Of a stretch of 64,000 nucleotides of DNA, positions 42,571 to 51,761 are shown in pieces. Position 1 is the stretch's first letter. Each line of letters opens with the position of its first letter. The notes under the pieces were generated by a model, which made no database searches, had not been told where the DNA came from, and saw nothing but the letters and a program-made list of their open reading frames with translations. The stretch is taken from assembly GCA_021838445.1 (NCBI GenBank), contig JAKCDU010000011.1:1-64000 (forward strand), read 5' to 3'. Made by a program: the position numbers and the translations under genes. This stretch comes from Actinomycetes bacterium (GTDB lineage: Bacteria; Actinomycetota; Acidimicrobiia; Acidimicrobiales; Palsa-688).

Positions 42571-45144
42571 TCAGCCGGCGGGACTGGCCGGTGCGGTCGT
42601 GGTCGTGGTGGTGGCCGGGGTGGCCAGCGTGGTGGGGGGAACCGTCGTCGCGGTGGTGGTCGGCGGAGTGGTCTGGGGAACCGTCGTTGAGGTCGCCGGC
42701 TGGGTCGTGGTCGTCGACTCGGGCACCGTGGTGGTGGAGGTGGTCGTCGTGGTCCCGAGCCCCTCGGGGTACAAGACGCTGCCCGCCGGCGGAGGGGTCA
42801 GGGTGGTTCCCCCTATGTAGTACACCGGCTGGAACTGCCCGGCCCACTGGGGTTCGGACGATATGGCCGCAGCCATGAAGCTGTGCCACAGGATGGCCGG
42901 GATGCTGCCGCCCTGGATGCTCGAGTAGCCCCGGAAGTTGACCATGGGTTTGAAGGTGTTGGCGTATCCCATCCACACCGCGGTGGTCAGGTTGGGGGTG
43001 TAGCCGATGAACCAGGCGTTGGCTGAGTTATCGGTGGTGCCGGTCTTGCCGGCCACGGGAGAGCCGACTCCGCCGGCGGCCCCTCCCGTGCCGCGCAGCA
43101 CCACCTGCTCGAGGATGTAGGTCTCCTCGTCGGCCTGGGCGGGGGTGAGAACCACCCGCGACGAGGGAGTGACCGGCAGGGGGAGGGCGTGGCCGCTCGA
43201 GTCGGTCACCCGGGTGATGAGCAGCGGGGTGTGGTAGACGCCCCCGTCGGCGAAAGCGGCGTAGGCCGCGTCCATCTCGAGCGGCGAGACCTCGTCGGTG
43301 CCGAGCACCTCGGACAGGTCCCCCTGCAGCTCCGACGGCTTGATCCCGAGCGAGACCGCCATCGAGTCGAGATTGGCGGCACCGATGCGGTCGACCACCT
43401 GCACGTAGACGGTGTTCACCGACAGGGCGGTGGCATCGACGATGTTCATCTGGGGCGCCACCGACTCGTGCTCGAAGTTGGTGACGGTGTAGGGCGCCCC
43501 GTTGGTGTTGCCGTGGGGGATCTCCACCGCCGGGGGGGCCGGCAGGACCGACAGCGGCGAGTAGCCCAGTTTGATCAGCTCGGCCAGCATGAACGCCTTG
43601 AACGTGGACCCCGGTTGGCGGCCTCCACCCCCACCGGCGGTGCCCAGGGCCAGGTTGACCGAGGACTTGGTGTAGTCCTGACCGCCGACGAGGGCCTTGA
43701 CCTGACCGTTGTCATCCATGGAGACCAGCGCCCCCGAGGGGTCACCCTTGGTCGGGTCGAGGGCCTGCGGGTCGTTGCCATAGATGGCCGAGTAGGCCTC
43801 GGCCTGAAGGGTCGGATCGAGCGTGGTGGTGACCCGCAGGCCGCCGCCGTCGACCATGGCCGCGCCGTACTTGGCGATCAACTGCTGGCGGACGGCCTCG
43901 ATGAAGTAGTCGGAACCGCTGGCCGACAGCACCCGCGACGCGGCGGTGGAGTGAGGGGCCACCACGTACGCGGAGAACGGCACGGCCGCCGCGGCGTCGG
44001 CTTGGGCCTGGGTGATCTTGTGATCGCGGACCATGGCCTGCAGTGACTCGAGTTGGTTCTGGCGGGCCACGGCCCGGTCGGCCGTCGGATCGGCCAGGTC
44101 CGGTTCGCGGATCATCCCGGCGAGCATGGCCGCCTCGGGCAGCGTCACCTTCGTGACCGGCACCCCGAAGTAGGTCTCGGCCGCGGCTTCGATGCCGTAG
44201 GCGCCCCTCCCCCAGTAGATGGTATTGAGATAGCCCTGGAGGATCTGGTCCTTGGTCATCGTGCGGGAGACCTCCACCGCGATGCCGGCCTCTTTGATCT
44301 TGCGGGTGATGGTGCGCTGGGAGTCGAGATAGGTCTGCTTGACGTACTGCTGAGTGATGGTCGAGGCGCCCTGCAGGTTGCCCGAGCCGAAGGCGTCGCT
44401 GACGAGAGCCCGGACGATGCTCACCGGGTTGATCGCGCCCTCGGTGAAGAAGTGGCGGTCCTCGGTCGACACCACGGCGTCGACCACCACCTTGGGTACC
44501 TGGGCGAGGGGGACACTCACCCGGTTCTGTTCCGAGTAGGTGGCGATGGTCCGGCCCGACGAGTCGTATATGAAGGTGGTCTGGGCCAAGGGGTGGGCCG
44601 CCGGTAGCGGTAATCGGGTCAGCTTGTACAGGCCCAGCGCCACGACGGCCGCAACCAGCAGGCAGGCCACGAAAAGGGGGCGGCGGAGTTTCCAGAGGAT
44701 TCCCCCGACGACCGTCGGCTGGACCGATGCCCGCTTCGGGCGCCCGACCCTCCGGGCCGGCGGGGTGCGCTCGTCCCGCCGACGGGGTCCCGCGCCCCGA
44801 CCACCGCGACCGCCGTCCGCCCGTCGTCCCTGGTCGGTACCGGCAGCCCGCCGCCCACCACCCGACCGATGGGCGTCACCAGCGTCAGAGGTGGCGGCGC
44901 CGCCCTGGCGACCGGCTCCGGCTGCACCCCGGCGGTTCCCGCGGGCCGCTCCCCTCCCCGTGGGTGCCCCCCGGGAGGGGTCGGCGGGACGTCTGGCGGC
45001 GGGGGCGCCCCGGCCGGTCGCGGTGGGCTCGACCCGGGGGGGCGCGACGGGGCGCTTGGCGGGGGGTTGGTCGGCTCCCGGGCTAGGGCGCGAACCGGAC
45101 CCGGGCGGGCCGTTGCTCCGGCGGCGGTCAGGGGGTTGAGCCAT
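42571..45144 (-). CDS. Class A penicillin-binding protein (PonA-type)
   Basis: This 857-residue bifunctional peptidoglycan synthase has a basic, Arg/Gly/Pro-rich cytoplasmic region of about 155 residues and one membrane helix (LFVACLLVAAVVALGLY). The GT51 domain has STEDRHFFTEGAI, GASTITQQYVKQ and GYLNTIYWGRGAYGIEAAA. The transpeptidase has GSTFK (active Ser), SVN and KTGTT. A Thr/Pro-rich, probably wall-spanning tail (about 795-857) ends the protein. In mycobacteria ponA1 also adjoins the DUF5318 gene, as here. The assignment ponA1-like rests on domains and synteny. Confidence 0.95.
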   Translation of the reverse strand: MAQPPDRRRSNGPPGSGSRPSPGADQPPAKRPVAPPRVEPTATGRGAPAARRPADPSRGAPTGRGAARGNRRGAAGAGRQGGAATSDAGDAHRSGGGRRAAGTDQGRRADGGRGGRGAGPRRRDERTPPARRVGRPKRASVQPTVVGGILWKLRRPLFVACLLVAAVVALGLYKLTRLPLPAAHPLAQTTFIYDSSGRTIATYSEQNRVSVPLAQVPKVVVDAVVSTEDRHFFTEGAINPVSIVRALVSDAFGSGNLQGASTITQQYVKQTYLDSQRTITRKIKEAGIAVEVSRTMTKDQILQGYLNTIYWGRGAYGIEAAAETYFGVPVTKVTLPEAAMLAGMIREPDLADPTADRAVARQNQLESLQAMVRDHKITQAQADAAAAVPFSAYVVAPHSTAASRVLSASGSDYFIEAVRQQLIAKYGAAMVDGGGLRVTTTLDPTLQAEAYSAIYGNDPQALDPTKGDPSGALVSMDDNGQVKALVGGQDYTKSSVNLALGTAGGGGGRQPGSTFKAFMLAELIKLGYSPLSVLPAPPAVEIPHGNTNGAPYTVTNFEHESVAPQMNIVDATALSVNTVYVQVVDRIGAANLDSMAVSLGIKPSELQGDLSEVLGTDEVSPLEMDAAYAAFADGGVYHTPLLITRVTDSSGHALPLPVTPSSRVVLTPAQADEETYILEQVVLRGTGGAAGGVGSPVAGKTGTTDNSANAWFIGYTPNLTTAVWMGYANTFKPMVNFRGYSSIQGGSIPAILWHSFMAAAISSEPQWAGQFQPVYYIGGTTLTPPPAGSVLYPEGLGTTTTTSTTTVPESTTTTQPATSTTVPQTTPPTTTATTVPPTTLATPATTTTTTAPASPAG

Positions 45145-45249
45145 TGAGGTTCACGAGTGCTGCGGTCAGGGTGCACCGACTCGGTCTTGGCCCCAGCCCA
45201 CGCAGCAGGAGGTCGGAAACGGACCGAGTTGTACGACTCCGGCCAGAGG

Positions 45250-45654
45250 CTACCTACGAGAGGTGACGGCGAAGCTGCGGTTGAGGTGATTCCACGCGCA
45301 GTTGGGGCACACCTCGACGATGTAGCAGACCAGATCCTTGGACGTGCGGGCCACCTTGGTCATCTCCTGCTTGGAGGTCACGCACACCCCGGCCGGTGAC
45401 AGGCGGTTGCCGAATACGTAGGAAACCAGCCGGAGCTTGGCCTCCTCGCAGATCGGGCAGTCCTCGGACATCTCCTGACCCACGTTGATCGCTGCTCTCA
45501 ACAGGTCGGGGTGGGCGTCGCAGATGTCCAGGCGGGAGAGCCGCCCCTTGTGGAACTCGCTCACGATGGAGTTGCGGGCCAGGCGGTAGTCGACCTGGCC
45601 AGCCACGGCGGCGGCCGACCCTGCGCCTTTCAACTCCTCGAGCCGCAAACTCAT
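45250..45654 (-). CDS. DUF5318 family zinc-ribbon-like protein
   Basis: This 134-residue protein from ATG 45654 (MSLRLEELKGAG) has two CxxC pairs (CPICEEAKLRLVSYVFG and VCPNCAWNH), compatible with a metal site. It matches the small DUF5318 proteins encoded next to ponA in actinobacteria (Rv0049 in mycobacteria). Function is unknown. The frame is open nine codons further to 45681. No strong ribosome binding site is visible. It is divergent from padR across an operator-like dyad. Confidence 0.8.
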   Translation of the reverse strand: MSLRLEELKGAGSAAAVAGQVDYRLARNSIVSEFHKGRLSRLDICDAHPDLLRAAINVGQEMSEDCPICEEAKLRLVSYVFGNRLSPAGVCVTSKQEMTKVARTSKDLVCYIVEVCPNCAWNHLNRSFAVTSRR

Positions 45655-45710
45655 CACCGGGCACAGTACCGCTGGCCACAAGTCCCGGGGAGGTCGGAAA
45701 AAGAATTACC

Positions 45711-45747
45711 CCGATATATCGGTCCGATACATCGATCTGATGTATCG
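45711..45747. promoter_or_regulatory. Operator-like dyads in front of padR
   Basis: Two perfect palindromes stand side by side: CCGATATATCGG (45711-45722), and CGATACATC-N5-GATGTATCG (45725-45733 with 45739-45747). The ATACAT/ATGTAT core is like sites bound by PadR-family repressors. They lie between the divergent DUF5318 and padR genes, immediately before the padR start, so autoregulation of padR-ino1 is likely. Confidence 0.65.
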
Positions 45748-45758
45748 TGGTGACGACG

Positions 45759-46481
45759 ATGTTGGAACTGGCCATACTCGGGTTGCTCAAGGAGCAGGAG
45801 CTCCACGGCTACGAACTGAAGAAGCGGCTGGTCGAGACGCTCGGTTTCGTCAGCGGTGTCTCGTTCGGTTCGCTCTACCCGGCCCTGTCGCGCCTCGAGG
45901 CGGCGGGGGCGGTCAAGGCGGTCGAGTCCCGAAGTCTGTCCGCGGTGCCCCACACCGGGTCGCTCGGGGGTGAGCTGGCCGCCTTCCGGGCCCGCAAGAC
46001 GGTCGCTCCCCGCGGCAGCCGGGGCAAGAAGGTCTACGGGATCACCGAGCGGGGCGAGCGCCTCTTCGACGAGCTGCTGGCCGCCGAGACGCAGTCCTCC
46101 GATGACGATCGCGTCTTCAATCTCCGCTTGGCCTTTGCCCGCTATCTGCCCCCCGATGCTCGCATCGGGATGCTCGAGCGGCGCCGGGCCCAGCTCGTCG
46201 AGCGGCTCATCCACCTCCGGATCCGGGTGCAGGCGGCCCGAGACAGCTACGCCCGCAGCCTCGTCGAGCACGACCAGGAAGCGGCCGAACACGACCTCAG
46301 CTGGATCGAGCGGCTACTGGCCGCCGAGCGGGCCGGTCGTCATCCCGAGCCCGAGCCCCAGCTCGGCTCGCCCACCGGGAACGTCGCCGAGCGGTCTGGT
46401 ATCAGCCGCCACGGTCCCACCATCTCCGGGCTGCGGCCCTCAAATCACTTACCGAGTCCCGAGGAGGACATCAACCCATGA
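45759..46481 (+). CDS. PadR-family transcriptional regulator
   Basis: This protein of about 240 residues has the N-terminal winged-helix typical of Pad[45 protein letters not shown] and [16 protein letters not shown] 30-residue insert between the recognition helix and the wing, and a helical dimerisation region, follow. It resembles the regulator before ino1 in mycobacteria (Rv0047c). ATG 45759 starts the homology; GTG 45747 is an in-frame alternative inside the dyad. Little room is left for a ribosome binding site, so the mRNA may be nearly leaderless. It overlaps ino1 by 4 bp. Confidence 0.9.
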   Translation: MLELAILGLLKEQELHGYELKKRLVETLGFVSGVSFGSLYPALSRLEAAGAVKAVESRSLSAVPHTGSLGGELAAFRARKTVAPRGSRGKKVYGITERGERLFDELLAAETQSSDDDRVFNLRLAFARYLPPDARIGMLERRRAQLVERLIHLRIRVQAARDSYARSLVEHDQEAAEHDLSWIERLLAAERAGRHPEPEPQLGSPTGNVAERSGISRHGPTISGLRPSNHLPSPEEDINP

Positions 46482-47554
46482 GCAAAAGAATCCGGGTGGC
46501 CATCGCCGGCGTGGGGAATTGCGCCAGCTCGCTCATCCAGGGCATCGAGTATTACCGCGACGCCGACCCGGCCGACACCGTCCCGGGCCTGATGCACGTG
46601 ACGTTGGGCGGCTATCACGTCTCCGACGTGGACTTCGTGGCCGCTTTCGATGTGGATGCAGCCAAGGTCGGCCTAGATCTGGGCAAGGCCATATTCGCCG
46701 GCCAGAACAACACGATCCGGTTCGCCTCCGTCGGCGACCTCGGCGTGACCGTCCAGCGCGGACCGACCTTCGACGGCCTCGGTAAGTACTACCGCCAGAC
46801 CATCGAGGAGTCCCCCGCCGCCGCAGTCGACGTGGCCGCGGTTCTTCGTGAGACGCAGGCCGACGTGCTGGTCTCCTACCTCCCCGTGGGCAGCGAAGAG
46901 GCCCAGAAGCACTACGCCCAGGCCTGTCTCGACGCCAAGGTGGCCTTCGTCAACGCCATCCCGGTGTTCATCGCCTCGGACCCGGAATGGGCCCAGAAGT
47001 TCACCGACGCCGGGGTGGCCATCGTCGGCGACGACATCAAGAGCCAGGTCGGCGCCACCATCATCCACCGCATCCTGGCCCGCCTCTTCGAGGACCGGGG
47101 CCTGGTCCTCGACCGCACCTACCAGCTGAACGTGGGCGGCAACATGGACTTCAAGAACATGTTGGAGCGGGAGCGCCTGGAGTCCAAGAAGATCTCGAAG
47201 ACCCAGTCGGTGACCAGCCAGCTGGACAATGGCATCGCCGCCGACGACGTCCACATCGGCCCGTCCGACCACGTCGCCTGGCTCGATGACCGCAAGTGGG
47301 CCTACATCCGCCTCGAGGGTCGGAACTTCGGCGATGTCCCTCTGAACGTGGAGCTCAAGCTCGAGGTGTGGGACTCCCCCAACTCGGCCGGGGTCATCAT
47401 CGACGCCCTGCGTTGCGCCAAGCTCGCCAAGGACCGCGGGATCGGCGGCCCTCTTCTCGGCCCCTCGGCGTACTTCATGAAGTCGCCGCCGGTTCAGTAC
47501 CACGACGACGAGGCTCATCGCCTGGTCGAGGAGTTCGCCGCCGGCGAAAGCTGA
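46478..47554 (+). CDS. ino1: Inositol-1-phosphate synthase
   Basis: This 358-residue NAD-dependent myo-inositol-1-phosphate synthase has the NAD-binding [51 protein letters not shown] and [11 protein letters not shown], all typical of actinobacterial enzymes. It converts glucose-6-phosphate to inositol-1-phosphate for phosphatidylinositol and mycothiol-type metabolites. The start ATG overlaps the padR stop, with GAGGAGG upstream, so it is co-expressed with its probable regulator. Confidence 0.96.
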   Translation: MSKRIRVAIAGVGNCASSLIQGIEYYRDADPADTVPGLMHVTLGGYHVSDVDFVAAFDVDAAKVGLDLGKAIFAGQNNTIRFASVGDLGVTVQRGPTFDGLGKYYRQTIEESPAAAVDVAAVLRETQADVLVSYLPVGSEEAQKHYAQACLDAKVAFVNAIPVFIASDPEWAQKFTDAGVAIVGDDIKSQVGATIIHRILARLFEDRGLVLDRTYQLNVGGNMDFKNMLERERLESKKISKTQSVTSQLDNGIAADDVHIGPSDHVAWLDDRKWAYIRLEGRNFGDVPLNVELKLEVWDSPNSAGVIIDALRCAKLAKDRGIGGPLLGPSAYFMKSPPVQYHDDEAHRLVEEFAAGES

Positions 47555-47617
47555 GCCGACCGGCCAGATGGCCCTGGCGTGGGCTCGAACCATGGTGAGT
47601 CTGCGAACGGTAGTGAA

Positions 47618-47642
47618 TCTGCGGTCTGAATCAGACCGCAGA
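47618..47642 (+). terminator. Perfect 11-bp hairpin downstream of ino1
   Basis: TCTGCGGTCTG (47618-47628), AAT loop, CAGACCGCAGA (47632-47642). It probably ends the padR-ino1 transcript. An upstream GAGTCTGC (47597-47604) can instead pair with GCAGACTC (47638-47645), giving a competing structure. No T-run is present. Confidence 0.65.
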
Positions 47643-47719
47643 CTCGCTCTCGTTCGTGGATTGACTTTGGATTTCCGGGGTAGCGGCCGCCGAGGCGGGC
47701 GTTAGGGCAGGATTGGGGT

Positions 47720-48457
47720 GTGACCACCGACAACACCGCGGCCTGGGACCAGTTCGCCGAGGATTACCAGCGGCTGGCCGGGATCACCACCGATGCCGCC
47801 CACTACGGGCCGGACATCGCCACCGAGGCCGAGCTGAGGTTGCTCGGCGACCTCAAGGGGCGCAGGGTGCTCGAGCTCGGCTGCGGTGCCGGGCAGTGCT
47901 CGATCGCGTTCGCCCGGGCCGGGGCCACTGCCATCGGGATCGACTCCTCGGCCGCCCAGATCGAGCACGGCCGGCGCCTGGCCGAGGCCGCCGAGGTGAG
48001 AGTGGAGCTGCGTCGGGGGGACATGGCCGACCTGGCCTTTCTACGGGCCGACTCCATCGACGTGGCCTTCTCGTCGTACGCCTTCCAGTACGTCGAGGAC
48101 CTCGGTCGGGTGTTCCGCCAGGTCCATCGGGTGTTGCGAGTTGGGGCCCCGCTGGTGTTCAGCCTCCCCCATCCGGCTTACTTCCTGGTCGACGAGGACT
48201 CGGGGACCCCGCCCCGTATCGGGGGTAGCTACTTCGAGCGGGGACCGCAGCGCTACGAGTGGGGAGGGGTGACCTTCACGGCGTTCCACCACAGCTTCTC
48301 CGAGCTGTACATGGGCCTGGCTCGAGCGAGCTACCGGGTCGACCTGATACACGAGCCTGAGCCTTTGGCCGGCGCGCCGCGGAGTTGGTTCTGGCGCGAG
48401 GCCATGGAGTGGATGCCTCGGACGATCATCTTCCGGGCCCGCAAAGAGGGGAACTGA
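47720..48457 (+). CDS. Class I SAM-dependent methyltransferase
   Basis: This 245-residue methyltransferase of the UbiE/Methyltransf_11 type has SAM motif I VLELGCGAGQCSIAFARAG (about residues 49-67), the acidic motif II in GIDSS, and YAFQYVEDLGRVFRQVHRVL. The substrate is unknown. GTG 47720 starts MTTDNTAAWDQFAEDY; GGATTGGGG lies just upstream. Confidence 0.87.
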   Translation: MTTDNTAAWDQFAEDYQRLAGITTDAAHYGPDIATEAELRLLGDLKGRRVLELGCGAGQCSIAFARAGATAIGIDSSAAQIEHGRRLAEAAEVRVELRRGDMADLAFLRADSIDVAFSSYAFQYVEDLGRVFRQVHRVLRVGAPLVFSLPHPAYFLVDEDSGTPPRIGGSYFERGPQRYEWGGVTFTAFHHSFSELYMGLARASYRVDLIHEPEPLAGAPRSWFWREAMEWMPRTIIFRARKEGN

Positions 48458-48551
48458 GCCGCCCACCCGGATGCCGGCAGCTCCGGCGGTCTGGCTCCGG
48501 TGGTCCAGTTCCGGCGGTGCGGTGGTGCGGTGGGTTCTGGCGTGAGTTGGC

Positions 48552-49049
48552 TCAGCGGTGGAAGATCACGGCGACGGCGACCACCACCGACAATCCGGCA
48601 GCCACCGCCGCAAGGGGGGCGAGGGCTTCCCGGCGCCGGAAGGCCCGGACCGCCGTAACGACCGGCACGATGCCGAAGAACACGACGTGGGCGCTCAGAG
48701 CGATGACGATGTAGAGAGCCGCCAGGCCTATAGCGAGAGCCGATGCCTGGTTACGGCGGGCAAGAGTCCCGCCGCCTCCTCGGCCCCAGCCGCTACCGGC
48801 ACCGGGGCCGCCGCCCCAGCCGCTCCAGCCGCCGGGGCCGCCTCCGCCGCTCCAGCCGCCGGGGCCGCCGCCCCAGCCGCCGGGGCCGCCGCCCCAGCCG
48901 CTCCAGCCGCCTCCCGCGGCGGGGCCGGAGCCGCCCGAGGGGGCGGGCTGGGTGAGCTCGGTCCAGTGGGTGCCGTTCCACCAGCGCATGGACGTAGCGG
49001 GGTCGGCCGGGTCGGGATGCCAGCCTGGCGGAGGCCCAGGAGCGGTCAT
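48552..49049 (-). CDS. DUF2510 membrane protein with Gly/Trp-rich repeats
   Basis: This 165-residue protein has an N-terminal DUF2510 motif (PPGWHPDPADPATSMRWWNG). A low-complexity WSGWGGGPGGWGGGPGG-type segment (about 45-95) is encoded by repeated CCGCCGGGGCCGCCGCCCCAG-like DNA. Two membrane segments (about 103-125 and 140-162) follow. DUF2510 often precedes membrane domains in actinobacteria; function is unknown. ATG 49049 has GTGAGG upstream and lies 7 bp after pcnA. Confidence 0.8.
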   Translation of the reverse strand: MTAPGPPPGWHPDPADPATSMRWWNGTHWTELTQPAPSGGSGPAAGGGWSGWGGGPGGWGGGPGGWSGGGGPGGWSGWGGGPGAGSGWGRGGGGTLARRNQASALAIGLAALYIVIALSAHVVFFGIVPVVTAVRAFRRREALAPLAAVAAGLSVVVAVAVIFHR

Positions 49050-49056
49050 TTGAGCC

Positions 49057-50463
49057 TCACCGGGCCGCTCGGGGGGTGGCCTGACCGCCGCGGTCCTGCC
49101 ACCACTGGTCGAGTCTACGCCCCGCCTCCTCGGGCCCGAGGGGGCCCTCCTCGAGGCGCAGCTCGAGGAGGAACTCCAAGGCCTGGCCCACATCGCGCCC
49201 GGGTCCGAGACCGAGACGCTTCATGACCTCGTTGCCGTCGAGATCGGGGCGGATGGACTTGAGCTCCTCCTGCTCGCGCAACTCGGCGATGCGAGCCTCC
49301 AGCTCATCCATCCGCCGCGACAACGCCCGGGCCTTTGCTGCGTTACGGGTCGTGCAGTCGCAGCGGGTCAGCTCGTTGAGCTGGTCGAGGAGGGGACCGG
49401 CGTCGCGCACGTAGCGGCGCACTGCGCTGTCGGTCCAGCCCATCCGGTAGGTGTGGAAGCGGAGATGCAACTCGACCAGGCGGGTCACGATCTCGGTGTC
49501 CTCGGTCGAGTAGCGCAGGGCCCGCATCCGGTCGCGGGTCATGCGGGCCCCGACCACCTCGTGGTGGTGGAACGACACGGCCCCGCGCGGCCCGAACGAC
49601 CGGGTCTTGGGTTTGCCGATGTCGTGGAACAGGGCGGAGAGGCGCAGGAGCCGATCCGGCGAGGTGTTCTCCACGACGGCGATGGTGTGGGCCAGGACGT
49701 CCTTGTGGCGGTGTATGGGGTCCTGCTCCACGGCCAGAGCCGGCAGCTCGGGTAGGAACTCCTCGGCCAAGCCGGTGCGGACGAGGAACCACAGCCCCCC
49801 GCCGGGCCGCTCCACGACCATCAGCTTGTCGAGCTCGTCGCGGATGCGCTCGTCGGAGACGATGTCCAGCCGGGCCCGCATGGTGACCACAGCGTCGACC
49901 AGGTCCTGATCGGGCTGGAGGCCGTAGCCGGCGATGAACCGGGCGGCGCGCATCATCCGCAGCGGGTCGTCGCTGAAGGACTCCTCGGCCGCCAGGGGCG
50001 TGCGCAGGCGCTTGGCGGCGAGGTCGACAGCCCCCGAGAACGGATCGATCAGCTTCAGGTCCGGCAGGGACAGGGCCATGGCGTTGACCGTGAAGTCCCG
50101 CCGGGACAGGTCGGCGTCGATGGCGTCGGCGAACTTCACGTCGGGTTTGCGGCTGTCGGTGCGGTAGGCCTCAGCCCGGTGGGTGGTGACCTCGATGATC
50201 CGCCCCTCGGGGCTCTTCAGGCCGATGGTGCCGAAGCGCTTGCCCTGGGTCCACACCACGCTGGCCCACCCTGACACCACCGCCTCGATGTCGTCGGGGC
50301 GGGCGTCGGTGGTGAAATCCAGATCGGCTTCGGGTTGGAGCCGGTCGAGCAGGGCGTCACGCACCACCCCCCCGACCAGGTAGAGCCGGTGTCCGGCTGC
50401 CGCGAAGCGCTCCGCCATGGGGGCGGACTGCTCTATCAAGGGTCGCAGACGGTCGGGGACCAC
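49057..50463 (-). CDS. pcnA: CCA tRNA nucleotidyltransferase
   Basis: This 468-residue class II nucleotidyltransferase has LYLVGGVVRDALL and the catalytic ADLDFTTDARP (residues about 27-55), RRDFTVNAMA, DDPLRMMRAARFIA, and an HD domain with LSALFHDIGKPKTR. It adds or repairs the 3' CCA of tRNAs. It is the orthologue by position of the mycobacterial gene Rv3907c, upstream of the Rv3909/Rv3910/trxB block. Confidence 0.94.
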   Translation of the reverse strand: MVPDRLRPLIEQSAPMAERFAAAGHRLYLVGGVVRDALLDRLQPEADLDFTTDARPDDIEAVVSGWASVVWTQGKRFGTIGLKSPEGRIIEVTTHRAEAYRTDSRKPDVKFADAIDADLSRRDFTVNAMALSLPDLKLIDPFSGAVDLAAKRLRTPLAAEESFSDDPLRMMRAARFIAGYGLQPDQDLVDAVVTMRARLDIVSDERIRDELDKLMVVERPGGGLWFLVRTGLAEEFLPELPALAVEQDPIHRHKDVLAHTIAVVENTSPDRLLRLSALFHDIGKPKTRSFGPRGAVSFHHHEVVGARMTRDRMRALRYSTEDTEIVTRLVELHLRFHTYRMGWTDSAVRRYVRDAGPLLDQLNELTRCDCTTRNAAKARALSRRMDELEARIAELREQEELKSIRPDLDGNEVMKRLGLGPGRDVGQALEFLLELRLEEGPLGPEEAGRRLDQWWQDRGGQATPRAAR

Positions 50464-50535
50464 GACGTTTCACAGTACCGGCGTTGGGGCCGCCCGATCA
50501 GGCGTTAACGGCCCGGTTCCGATCGGCCCGGGGCG

Positions 50536-51624
50536 TCAGGTGGTCGGCAGGAGCCCGGCCGACTGCAGGGCCACCCGGAAGTCGTGGGGGCTGGTGGCCG
50601 CGGCCAGGGCGGCGCGCAGGGTGACCTCGCCGCTCTTGAACAGGGCGAACAGGCTCTGGTCGAAGGTCTGCATACCGTGGTACTCGCCGTCGGCGATGAG
50701 CTCCTCGATGGTCTCGCCGTTGGCCGCCGCGGGATCCATGATGCGGTCGGCGATGCGGCCTGTGACGACCATGGCCTCGATGGCCGGGACCCGCCCGTCG
50801 CCCGAGGCATGGGGCACCAGGCGCTGGCTGATGACGCCCTTGAGGACCCCGGCGAGGGTGAGGCGGATCTGGGTTTGCTGGAAGGGGGGGAAGAAGTCGA
50901 CGATCCGGTTGACGGTCTCGGTGGCGTTGGTGGTGTGCAGGGTGGACAACACGAGGTGGCCGGTCTCGGCGGCCATCAGCGCGGCCGAGACGGTTTCCAC
51001 GTCGCGCATCTCACCGATGAGGATCACGTCGGGGTCCTGGCGCAGTACCCGGCGCATGGCCTGGGCGTAGTCACGGGTGTCGGTGCCGATCTCGCGCTGG
51101 CACACCACCGACCGCTTGTCAGGGTGGAGAATCTCGATGGGATCCTCGATGGTGATGATGTTGGCCGAGCGGGTCTGGTTGATGTGATCGATCATGGCGG
51201 CCAGGGTCGTGGTCTTACCCGAACCGGTTGGGCCGGTGACCAGCACCATGCCGCGGTTCTCCTCGGCCAGGCGGGTGACGATCGGGGGCAGGCCCAGGTC
51301 GAGCACCGACATGGCCGCCGGGAGGACCCGTCGCAGCACCATGGCCGCGCTGCCGCGCTGACGGAAGGCGTTACCGCGGAAGCGTCCCAGACCGTCCACC
51401 GATAGGGAGAAGTCCGCCTCGCCGGTGCGGTGGAACTCCTCGATCCGGTCCACGGGCATGATCACCCGGAGGCACTCCTCCACCTCCTGGCGCTCGACGG
51501 GAGGGAACGGGGTGGGTCGCAGATCGCCGTTGACCCGGACTCTCGGAGCCGAATTGCCCTTGACGTGAAGATCGGAGCCGCCAACCTCAGTCACATGGGC
51601 GAGGATCGACTGCAAATCGAGCAC
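50536..51624 (-). CDS. pilT: PilT-family twitching motility ATPase
   Basis: This 362-residue type IV pilus retraction-type ATPase has SDLHVKGNSAPRVRVNG, Walker A VTGPTGSGKTTTLAAMID, the Asp box IITIEDPIEILH, Walker B DPDVILIGEMRD and the His box LSTLHTTNA. The start is GTG 51624. No other pilus gene is in the window, so it may serve a pilus encoded elsewhere. Confidence 0.94.
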   Translation of the reverse strand: MLDLQSILAHVTEVGGSDLHVKGNSAPRVRVNGDLRPTPFPPVERQEVEECLRVIMPVDRIEEFHRTGEADFSLSVDGLGRFRGNAFRQRGSAAMVLRRVLPAAMSVLDLGLPPIVTRLAEENRGMVLVTGPTGSGKTTTLAAMIDHINQTRSANIITIEDPIEILHPDKRSVVCQREIGTDTRDYAQAMRRVLRQDPDVILIGEMRDVETVSAALMAAETGHLVLSTLHTTNATETVNRIVDFFPPFQQTQIRLTLAGVLKGVISQRLVPHASGDGRVPAIEAMVVTGRIADRIMDPAAANGETIEELIADGEYHGMQTFDQSLFALFKSGEVTLRAALAAATSPHDFRVALQSAGLLPTT

Positions 51625-51761
51625 GGTAGGGATATCGGGACGCGTGGCCTGCGGGTTGAGCCGGAAAAAGTTGGGGCTGTCAGCGGAGGGCTCTGACCGC
51701 CCCCCGGCCGCGAAAGCTACCGTGGTAGCACCGTGATCGAGCCTAGCCCCAGGTCGGGCCG

